A DNA stretch of 64,000 nucleotides from CAWIHS01 sp963836005 (GTDB lineage: Bacteria > Pseudomonadota > Gammaproteobacteria > GRL18), in assembly GCA_963836005.1 (NCBI GenBank), contig CAWIHS010000005.1:248001-312000 (forward strand). Reading direction: 5' to 3'. How positions within the stretch are numbered: position 1 is the first letter of the stretch; every line of letters starts with the position of its first letter. Position numbers and translations under genes: made by a program. Below the pieces are notes generated by a model. The model saw only the letters and a list, made by a program, of their open reading frames with translations. It was not told the origin of the DNA and did not search any database. Positions 57,043 to 64,000 of the stretch are shown piece after piece.

Positions 57043-57444
57043 ATGCTATCTAAAAACCCTACAGAAGAACAACAGATTATTATAAGTCAGAACGTTATGC
57101 GTATTCTTGATGACTGGAAACTGGATGGAAGCCAAATTATGTCTCTATTGGCTTTACCAGAGGATATCAAAATACGTCATCTGAGCCAGTTCAGAAAATC
57201 TCGGGCTTTTCCTGATATTCCGCAGGTGAATGAAAGAATTCGCCACCTGGAAGGTATTTTACAGGCTCTGAGCACCAGTTATCCGACCAATCCGAGAATG
57301 GCTTTATTCTGGATGACCAAACCCAGTAAGCGCTTTGATAACCGTTCTCCGATTCAGGTACTGGTTGAAGATGATCTGGAAGGACTCATCACTATTCGCA
57401 AACATCTGGACTGTACCTATGACTGGTTTGGTGAAAAAAACTGA
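57043..57444 (+). CDS. Orphan MbcA/ParS-type (DUF2384) antitoxin-like protein
   Basis: A 133-residue protein. An N-terminal Xre-like helical part (about 10-50) and a C-terminal ParS/MbcA toxin-binding part with RHLEGILQALSTSYPTNPRMALFWMTKP and a degenerate end. Its normal RES-domain toxin partner is absent: the next gene is glutaredoxin on the other strand, 2 bases after the stop. It probably acts alone as a DNA-binding regulator. Confidence 0.7.
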   Translation: MLSKNPTEEQQIIISQNVMRILDDWKLDGSQIMSLLALPEDIKIRHLSQFRKSRAFPDIPQVNERIRHLEGILQALSTSYPTNPRMALFWMTKPSKRFDNRSPIQVLVEDDLEGLITIRKHLDCTYDWFGEKN

Positions 57445-57446
57445 AT

Positions 57447-57707
57447 TCAGGATGGATTGATGAATGTGTCCAGCTCTCCGTCCATATGCAGCTCGGTCAA
57501 CTCGGTCAGACCTCCCACCCATTTGTTGTCGATTATAATTTGAGGAACAGTCCGGGCGCCATTAGTGATCCTGGACATTTCAATCAAACCGCTACGATCC
57601 TGATCGACTCTTACTTCATCAAATTCGATATTCCACTTCTTCATTAAACCTTTGGCCCGTTCACACATGGGGCAGGTTCCGGTGCTGTATATTTTTACTC
57701 GACTCAT
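57447..57707 (-). CDS. grxC: Glutaredoxin 3
   Basis: An 86-residue thioredoxin-fold protein with active site CPMC in STGTCPMCERAKGLMKK (about 8-24) and cis-proline TVPQIIID, then GG motif WVGGLTEL. Uses glutathione to reduce disulfides. Converges with the DUF2384 gene; normal length. Confidence 0.95.
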   Translation of the reverse strand: MSRVKIYSTGTCPMCERAKGLMKKWNIEFDEVRVDQDRSGLIEMSRITNGARTVPQIIIDNKWVGGLTELTELHMDGELDTFINPS

Positions 57708-57784
57708 ATCATATCCTGGGTTGTTAATTCAGATCTCATCCTGTTAAGCACAAAATAGCCTGTTTTATTGAATGCTAAAGTTGA

Positions 57785-58183
57785 CTATGACTGGATATTC
57801 GTGTTCAGCGTTCGAACTGCTTCCCTTAACAGCTCTTCGTCTACAGGAAACGTCAGGGTGCTCTGAATAGGGAACCTTGAGCTGACTCTTTTGAAGCGTT
57901 CAGTATTATCTTTGTCTACTAAAATAATGACTTTTATATCCTGTTGATGCTGCACAGAAGCCAGTATTGATTCCAGAGAACTGGTTCGGTCACGAAAATC
58001 AGTTTGAAAATTAAATTCAGCAACCAGGACATCAACGGCATGATGCTTCAAAAAAGCATTGGCTTTACGTACACTTTTTACCGTTGTTACGCTATATCCC
58101 TGTTCTTCATACAGGAGAGTAAAATCCGGGTAACCACCCTGCTCTACTATAGCCAGTAACACTTTTTCCCCGCGGTGCGACAT
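57785..58183 (-). CDS. Degenerate response-regulator receiver protein
   Basis: A 132-residue CheY-like fold. I chose the start at 58183 (MSHRGEKVLLAIVEQGG), which lies 4 bases after the ABC exporter stop; a longer frame would overlap that gene by 150 bases. Where receivers have the phospho-Asp (VLLD) it has VLVAEFNF, and VDKDN is in place of the lysine strand, so phosphorylation is doubtful. Likely co-translated with the exporter. Confidence 0.65.
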   Translation of the reverse strand: MSHRGEKVLLAIVEQGGYPDFTLLYEEQGYSVTTVKSVRKANAFLKHHAVDVLVAEFNFQTDFRDRTSSLESILASVQHQQDIKVIILVDKDNTERFKRVSSRFPIQSTLTFPVDEELLREAVRTLNTNIQS

Positions 58184-58187
58184 TCTG

Positions 58188-59975
58188 TTATTCCTGCTCC
58201 TGTTGCTGCATGGTCCACAGCCGTGTGTATAAACCCTGCCTGGATAATAATTGCTGATGGCTGCCCTGTTCAATAATTCGGCCATGCTCCATGACCAGAA
58301 TGATATCGGCGTCCGCAATGGTCGATAAACGATGTGCAATCACTATCGTAGTTCGTTGTTTTGCCACAGCATCCATTGAGCTCAGGATCACCTGTTCTGA
58401 CTGTGAATCCAGTGACGACGTTGCTTCATCGAAGACAAGAATTTTCGGGTCTTTCAATATAACCCTGGCAATGGCCACCCTTTGCTTTTCGCCGCCGGAA
58501 AGTTTCAATCCTCTTTCACCCACCACCGTATTATAACCCTGGGGTAAATGAATAATGAAGTTATGTATATTGGCCAGTTTTGCTGCCTGATGTACTTCTT
58601 CTTCGCTGGCTCCTGGTCTGGCATAAACAATATTATGATAGATAGACTCGTTAAATAAAACCGTATCCTGAGGGACGATGCCAATGGATTTTCTCAGACT
58701 CTCCTGCGTCACCTGGGCAATATTCTGATCATCAATGGTTATCATCCCCGAATTTACATCATAAAAGCGGAAGAGTAACCTTGAAATGGTTGATTTTCCT
58801 GCGCCCGAAGGACCCACAATGGCAAGCTTCCTGCCGGCCGGCACGGTAAAACTGACCTGATGTAAAATTTGCCGATCTTCGTGGTAAGCAAAATCAACCT
58901 GGCGAAAACTTACCACGCCTTGTGTGAGTTTAATCTCCGGTGCGTCGTGGACATCATTTACCACACTCTGTCTGTCCAGCAATTTAAACATCAGGTCAAT
59001 ATCAGCCAGGGAATGCATCATAGAACGATAGACAATTCCCAGAAAATTGAGTGGAATGAATAATTGCAGCATCAATGCATTAACCAGTACCAGATCCCCG
59101 ATCGTCATGCTTCCGTCAACCACCCCCTGAGTCGCATAGACCATCATTATGGTAACGCCAACAGCGATAATACTGCCCTGTCCAAAGTTAAGCAAAGACA
59201 TGGATGTCTGACTCTGAACGGCAGAGTGTTCCCATTCTTCCAGAGTTTGATCGTAGCGTTCTAGTTCATAGTATTCATTATTAAAGTATTTAACTGTTTC
59301 ATAATTGATCAATCCATCGACGGCCATGGCATTAGCCTGGGAATCCAGTCGGTTCATCTTATGACGAATATGCATGCGCCAATTGGTGACCCCCAGAGTA
59401 AAAGCAATATAGATAATCACTGTGCTAAAGGTGACCACTGAAAAAGAGATATTGTAATCACCCAGCAGGAGTATCGCCACAAGAGTAAATTCAGCAACGG
59501 TGGGGAAGATATTAAACACCAGGTAATTCATAATCGAGGATACAGCCCGGGTACCGCGTTCCAGATCGCGGGATATCCCGCCGGTACGACGTTCAAGATG
59601 AAATTGCAGGGAGAGAGAATAAAGCCGGTTTAGAACCTGATACGACAAATCACGCATGGCCCGATAACGAACTCGGGCAAAAACGGTGTCTCTGAGTTCA
59701 CTGAATAAAACATTGAGCAGCCGCAAGACGCCATAAGCCACTAATAATGAGACGGGTAACACGACCTGGCTGGTAATACTGCTATCGAGTTTATCGACAA
59801 TTTCTTTTAGAATCAGCGGTACGCCGACGGTGGCAACTTTAGCCATTATCAGCAGCAATAAGGCTAATAAAACCCTTCCTTTGTAAGCCCAGATTAGTGG
59901 TACAATACGACTTAGATTAGCCAGATCGTGACGATTCTTATGCGGCGCAGCAGTATAGCGCGTTCGTATGACCAT
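58188..59975 (-). CDS. Atm1-type ABC exporter (permease-ATPase fusion)
   Basis: A 595-residue half transporter. Six helices in 30-320, with RYRAMRDLSYQVLNRLYSLSLQFHLERRTGGISRDLERG as the Atm1 substrate-side loop; Walker A GPSGAGKST, signature LSGGEKQR, Walker B ILVFDEATSSLD and switch IAHRLST. Atm1 relatives export glutathione conjugates or glutathione-metal and Fe-S-linked compounds. Next to a pseudo-receiver and near glutaredoxin. Confidence 0.9.
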   Translation of the reverse strand: MVIRTRYTAAPHKNRHDLANLSRIVPLIWAYKGRVLLALLLLIMAKVATVGVPLILKEIVDKLDSSITSQVVLPVSLLVAYGVLRLLNVLFSELRDTVFARVRYRAMRDLSYQVLNRLYSLSLQFHLERRTGGISRDLERGTRAVSSIMNYLVFNIFPTVAEFTLVAILLLGDYNISFSVVTFSTVIIYIAFTLGVTNWRMHIRHKMNRLDSQANAMAVDGLINYETVKYFNNEYYELERYDQTLEEWEHSAVQSQTSMSLLNFGQGSIIAVGVTIMMVYATQGVVDGSMTIGDLVLVNALMLQLFIPLNFLGIVYRSMMHSLADIDLMFKLLDRQSVVNDVHDAPEIKLTQGVVSFRQVDFAYHEDRQILHQVSFTVPAGRKLAIVGPSGAGKSTISRLLFRFYDVNSGMITIDDQNIAQVTQESLRKSIGIVPQDTVLFNESIYHNIVYARPGASEEEVHQAAKLANIHNFIIHLPQGYNTVVGERGLKLSGGEKQRVAIARVILKDPKILVFDEATSSLDSQSEQVILSSMDAVAKQRTTIVIAHRLSTIADADIILVMEHGRIIEQGSHQQLLSRQGLYTRLWTMQQQEQE

Positions 59976-60069
59976 AGTTTATATCATGCTAAATAACTAG
60001 TTGACTCAAAATTTATGCTGCCGAATAGTGTAATCAATTTTATCTTAAAACAATACCAGTATTTTTTGT

Positions 60070-61146
60070 ATGCAAAATAATCATACCTTTCTACAGCGAA
60101 TGATCTTTCACTGTATGCTGGGCTGCCTGTTAATTGCGATTGCTGGTTGTGACCATAAAAAATCCGCCCAGCAAGCAGACAAAGGCTCACCCAAACCCCT
60201 GGCCGTGGTCGAAATGGCTGTTGCTGATTTTCAGCCGCTTAATCACCGTATTCAATTGACTGGCACTCTGGAACCCAAAAAACTGGTTCACCTTTACAAT
60301 CAGGCACCCGGGTTAATTCTCAGTTTACCTTTTTATGAAAGCGATAAAGTGCAACAGGGGGACATTCTCGCAAAACTGGATGATACCATCATCAAAGCAG
60401 AATTTAATAAAGCATCAGCCAATTACCGGCAAAGTAAACTGGATTATGGCCGACTGAGAACTTTATCAAAAAAAAACCTGACCAGCAAAGAACTCCTGAC
60501 ACAGGCACAAACCAAAGTCGAACTGGACAAGGCTGAATATCAACTGCAGCAAAAAAGACTCAGTAACACAAAAATTGAAGCGCCCTGGAGCGGTATTATC
60601 AGTGAACGTCTGCATGAACCCGGTGACGTTTTACCCCTGCACACGCATTTCATGACGCTCATGGATATTTCCAGCCTGATTGTCAAAGTCCCTTTATCCG
60701 AGCTATATCTGCCGCTGGTAAAAACAGGCGATCCCGTTGTCTATAAACTTGACGCCCTGGGTTCACAGCAGTATAGCGGCAAAATCAGCCGTATTTACCC
60801 TGAAGTTAATGCTCCAACCCGCAAAGGCATCATTGAGATTTTACTCACTGATATACCCGCGGGGGCCATGCCTGGCCAGCTGGCCAGGATTACCCTGCCT
60901 ACAGAAAAAGAAAACGTCCTGGTCGTGCCCCTTTCTGCCATACGTTATGATCAGCAGGGAGCTTTTGTCTTCAAAATTAATGCGGATAACAGCATCCAGC
61001 GAACGGTAGTGACTACGGGTAAAAAATTTCCGGATCTGATTGAAATTATTGATGGTCTGCAGGCCCAGGACCGCGTGGTAAAAAAAGGTTTGTTCGGTCT
61101 GCGCAGCGGTAAAAAAGTCAACATCATAAACGCCGTCGATGAATAA
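60070..61146 (+). CDS. RND efflux periplasmic adaptor lipoprotein
   Basis: A 358-residue membrane-fusion protein. Lipobox LIAIAGCDH (Cys about 27); biotinyl-lipoyl halves at LEPKKLVHLYNQAPGLIL and KIEAPWSGIISERLHEPGD; a hairpin of about 60 residues; beta-barrel and end domains. It links the RND pump to an outer-membrane channel. Overlaps the pump gene by 8 bases (ATGAATAA). Confidence 0.93.
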   Translation: MQNNHTFLQRMIFHCMLGCLLIAIAGCDHKKSAQQADKGSPKPLAVVEMAVADFQPLNHRIQLTGTLEPKKLVHLYNQAPGLILSLPFYESDKVQQGDILAKLDDTIIKAEFNKASANYRQSKLDYGRLRTLSKKNLTSKELLTQAQTKVELDKAEYQLQQKRLSNTKIEAPWSGIISERLHEPGDVLPLHTHFMTLMDISSLIVKVPLSELYLPLVKTGDPVVYKLDALGSQQYSGKISRIYPEVNAPTRKGIIEILLTDIPAGAMPGQLARITLPTEKENVLVVPLSAIRYDQQGAFVFKINADNSIQRTVVTTGKKFPDLIEIIDGLQAQDRVVKKGLFGLRSGKKVNIINAVDE

Positions 61147-64000
61147 ACAGCAATCTCTCTCTCGCCAGCGCAGCACCAATTTAGCATCCTGGGCCATCAA
61201 ACATCCCGTGGGCGTGAATATGATTGCACTGGCGTTTATCGTGCTGGGTGCATTCATGCTGCAGCGTCTGGGTATCAATTTATTGCCGGATATTATTTAT
61301 CCTGATATACGCATACGCATTATGGACCCGGGTGTACCCGCGAACATCATGGAAGACAAAATAACCCGCCAACTGGAAGAACAGCTGGCCATTACTGAAG
61401 GTGCCATCTCGATTCAGTCACAGACCACTGAAGGACGCAGTTCGGTCGATTTGAGCTTTCCCTACGGCACGGATATTGATGTGGCGCTGCGTGATGCGAG
61501 TACTCGACTGGACCGAGCCAAACGATTTTTGCCGGAAACCATCCAGCCTCCGGTTATTTATAAACGAGATCCATCACAAATTCCGGTCATTGAGTATATT
61601 ATCAGTTCTGATAAGCGAGACCCGGTAGAGTTAAAAAGCTATGTCGATTATACGCTCAGTAAATGGTTCATCAATTTGCCCGGAGTCGCCGCGGCTGAAG
61701 TCGGGGGTGGCCTCAATCGGGAAATTCAGGTACAGCTGGATCAGCAGCGTCTGGCAGCCCACCAGTTCAGTTTTGAAGACATAGAACAGTTTATTAAAAA
61801 TGAAAATCGTGATATGGCTGCAGGTAAAATATACACCCGGGTTGACGAGCTCAGCACACGTATGCAGGCACGTTTTACATCCGTAGAAGAACTGGCCAAT
61901 CTTCCCCTGATCAGCCCGAATGGGCAACGCGTTGATGATGCTGTCTCTTTACAGGAAGTGGCCAATATTGTTGATACCCATGAAGATGAACGGATCAGGA
62001 TTCGTCTGAATGGCTTTGACGGCATTAAACTATCCATACAAAAGCAGCCCCAGGCTAATACAGTCGCAGTCGCGGATGCGGTCACCCGGCGTATAGCAAA
62101 GCTTAAGACCGATCGGCTGATCCCACCGGATATTAAAATTACTGCCGTAGATGATCAGGCCGTGTTTATACGCCATGCGCTAAAAAACGCTTCACTGGCT
62201 GCTCTATCCGGTGCCTTTCTGGCCATGCTGGTGGTTTATTTCTTTCTCGGTGATCTGCGTCGTACCCTGATTATAGGCACGGCCATTCCACTGGCAATTT
62301 TTATCACCTTCATTATGATGGACATCAGCGGCTTAAGTCTGAATATTATGACGCTGGGCGGTCTGGCATTGGGTATCGGTATGCTGGTTGACAGTTCCAT
62401 TGTGATGCTGGAAAACATTTCCCGCCATCAGCAAACCAGCAACAAACAGACATCCCTGCATGGCCACTCAACACAGGAGGATGAGCTTAACCAGTTGGCG
62501 GCATTAGATGCCGCGAATGAAGTGAACAGCGCTATTGTTGCCTCTACAACGACCAATCTGGCTGCAGTATTACCTTTTCTGTTTATCGGCGGACTGGCCG
62601 GGCTGCTATTCAGGGAGTTGATCATTACCATCTCGGCAGCGATGATTGCCGCTGTTGTGGTGGCACTTACAGTCGTACCCAGCCTTGCTGCAAAACTCAA
62701 ACATACCACACTACGTCAACCGGGGAGTGTATTTATCCGCATAGCAGATGCTTATGAACGGCTGGTTCGTTTTGTGATTAATCACTGGTGGGTTCCCTTT
62801 TTAATCCTGCTGCCTGCACTGTACTATAGCAGTCAGTATATTGTTCAGGGCAAGCAGATTTTTCTGCCGCAAATTGATGAAGGCAGAATTTTTCTGCGCG
62901 TCACCGGGGAACCGGGCATGCGTCTCGATGAAATGGATGACGTGGTCAACAGCATTGAAACCCTGTTACTTAAAAACCCGGACGTTGCAACCGTGTTCAG
63001 TACCATCGGCGGTTCAATATTCGGCCGTTCACAACGGGAAAGCAGCAATACCAGTTCATTAAAAATACAGCTGCTCCCGGTCACGCAACGCACGCTGACA
63101 TCAGAGCAATGGATAAGCAGTATTAAACCGCAAATCAACCAGCTGAATTTACCCGGCATCACCACCCGGCTTTCGGTTCGTGGTGTGCGAGGAGTAAGGT
63201 TGGGGAAAAGCGATGAAAAAATCAGTCTCCGGGTACAGGGAGAAAACCTGCAGATCCTTAACCAGACAGGTCAGTCTCTGGTGGAACAACTCCAGGATAT
63301 CGATGGCATTCGTAACCTTCAGCAAACCTATGAAGAAACACTTAAGGAACTTACGCTGAAAATAAAGCGCAGCCGCGCCGCTGATCTCGGAATTAGTGCT
63401 GCAGATATAGGCTATGCGCTGCAGATAGCGCTGGGCGGAAAGGTTATTTCAGATTACATTGAAGGTGATAGAAAGTACGATATTCGAATGCGCATACCGC
63501 GGATTGAAATACCATCCAATGATGAACTTAATCATATTCTGATCAAACACCACAATGATCAGGCCATCTATTTGAATGATGTTGCTGAATTGAAGTTTGC
63601 CTCTGCCCCCTCCACTATTGAACGGGATAATCAACAGCGCATTGTCGAAGTCACTGCCTCGCTGGTGAATGACGACGACTTCTCTGTAGTGATGCAGCAA
63701 ATCGAAGCACGTCTGATTGATTTTCAGCTGCCTGATGGCTATACCCTTTATGATGGAGGCGATAGCAAGGCACTCAAAGAAGGGCGGAATATGAGTCTTA
63801 TTCTTTTTACGCTGGCAATTTTTCTGGTATTCGTCGTTATGGCCGTCCAATACGAGTCACTCATGAATCCCCTGGTCATTTTGTTGGGGATCCCTTTTAT
63901 GCTGATCGGAGTTTCTGCCGGCCTGTCCTATAATGACCTGCCGATATCCATGCCGGTCTGGCTGGGAATGATCATGTTAGCCGGCATTGTGGTCAATAAT
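61139..64000 (+). CDS. RND efflux pump permease (truncated by window end)
   Basis: Open from ATG 61139-61141 to the window edge, 954 codons. TM1 at AIKHPVGVNMIALAFIVLG; the first porter domains follow; TM4 GLALGIGMLVDSSIVMLENI, where the second Asp of the usual VDD pair is Ser; TM region ends at MLAGIVVNN. This places it in the AcrB/MdtB-like superfamily with a single proton-relay Asp in TM4. The missing C-terminus, roughly 70-100 residues, lies beyond the window. Confidence 0.92.
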   Translation, partial: MNKQQSLSRQRSTNLASWAIKHPVGVNMIALAFIVLGAFMLQRLGINLLPDIIYPDIRIRIMDPGVPANIMEDKITRQLEEQLAITEGAISIQSQTTEGRSSVDLSFPYGTDIDVALRDASTRLDRAKRFLPETIQPPVIYKRDPSQIPVIEYIISSDKRDPVELKSYVDYTLSKWFINLPGVAAAEVGGGLNREIQVQLDQQRLAAHQFSFEDIEQFIKNENRDMAAGKIYTRVDELSTRMQARFTSVEELANLPLISPNGQRVDDAVSLQEVANIVDTHEDERIRIRLNGFDGIKLSIQKQPQANTVAVADAVTRRIAKLKTDRLIPPDIKITAVDDQAVFIRHALKNASLAALSGAFLAMLVVYFFLGDLRRTLIIGTAIPLAIFITFIMMDISGLSLNIMTLGGLALGIGMLVDSSIVMLENISRHQQTSNKQTSLHGHSTQEDELNQLAALDAANEVNSAIVASTTTNLAAVLPFLFIGGLAGLLFRELIITISAAMIAAVVVALTVVPSLAAKLKHTTLRQPGSVFIRIADAYERLVRFVINHWWVPFLILLPALYYSSQYIVQGKQIFLPQIDEGRIFLRVTGEPGMRLDEMDDVVNSIETLLLKNPDVATVFSTIGGSIFGRSQRESSNTSSLKIQLLPVTQRTLTSEQWISSIKPQINQLNLPGITTRLSVRGVRGVRLGKSDEKISLRVQGENLQILNQTGQSLVEQLQDIDGIRNLQQTYEETLKELTLKIKRSRAADLGISAADIGYALQIALGGKVISDYIEGDRKYDIRMRIPRIEIPSNDELNHILIKHHNDQAIYLNDVAELKFASAPSTIERDNQQRIVEVTASLVNDDDFSVVMQQIEARLIDFQLPDGYTLYDGGDSKALKEGRNMSLILFTLAIFLVFVVMAVQYESLMNPLVILLGIPFMLIGVSAGLSYNDLPISMPVWLGMIMLAGIVVNN

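Noticed and set aside
1..64000. tRNA genes as attachment site or elsewhere
   Set aside because: No cloverleaf with a GTTCRA-type T loop and CCA-adjacent stem was recognised; the island uses yicC instead.

Overview
This 64 kb window reads as a continuous stretch of a gammaproteobacterial chromosome. The evidence is gene order: pyrC-rnt; OsmC-crp beside bioA and trpGDC; rpe-gph-trpE-trpG; ubiC-ubiA; yicC/gmk-rpoZ-spoT-recG; rph-rdgB. All of these are typical gammaproteobacterial neighbourhoods. The genus cannot be settled from sequence reading alone. A moderate base composition, the C4-type (TRAP) uptake operon with a TatT lipoprotein, a two-haem cytochrome c, PhoX and many small C-rich repeats would suit a free-living or symbiotic sulfur- or methane-oxidising lineage, but that is inference.

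Layout. 1-8.5 kb: the pyrC tail, rnt, a carbamoyltransferase/DUF5989/SxtJ operon, OsmC divergent from crp, a DsbA-like protein and an anchored hypothetical. 8.7-16.9 kb: bioA, trpC, trpD, a 1 kb tandem array of six mobile mini-elements, trpG, trpE, gph, rpe. 17-24 kb: a small membrane protein, djlA, HIT hydrolase, YjbQ, CBS protein, cbpA-like chaperone, DegP/Q protease. 24.5-30.2 kb: dctMQP-tatT TRAP operon, ubiA, ubiC. 30.8-40.3 kb: dihaem cytochrome c, PhoX-like phosphatase, a DUF4124 protein with a duplicated module, recG, spoT, rpoZ. 40.4-51.7 kb: gmk, then a decayed genomic island, then yicC. 51.8-64 kb: protein kinase, rph, rdgB, hypotheticals, an orphan MbcA/ParS-type protein, grxC, a degenerate receiver protein with an Atm1-type ABC exporter, and a lipoprotein adaptor with an RND pump that runs off the window.

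Two structures stand out. First, the 9.7 kb island between yicC and gmk is bounded by an identical 17-bp direct repeat (50863-50879 and 41177-41193) that is the last coding part of yicC. The P4-type integrase beside yicC is frameshifted and has lost its catalytic tyrosine. The primase-like gene behind it is frameshifted twice and cut by an IS66 element, and remnants of ISL3, IS6, IS3 and IS110 fill the rest. Second, the chromosome carries at least four families of non-coding mini-transposons (called A-D here). Families B and D begin with GTAACT..TCA, as does the local IS66 element, and several copies have intact 8-bp target duplications. Two D copies contain a B copy. Six B copies stand in tandem at an exact 164-bp period inside the trp operon. 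Family C consists of three near-identical 126-bp copies.

No tRNA, rRNA, CRISPR array or recognisable riboswitch was seen. Large intergenic gaps are almost all explained by the mini-elements.
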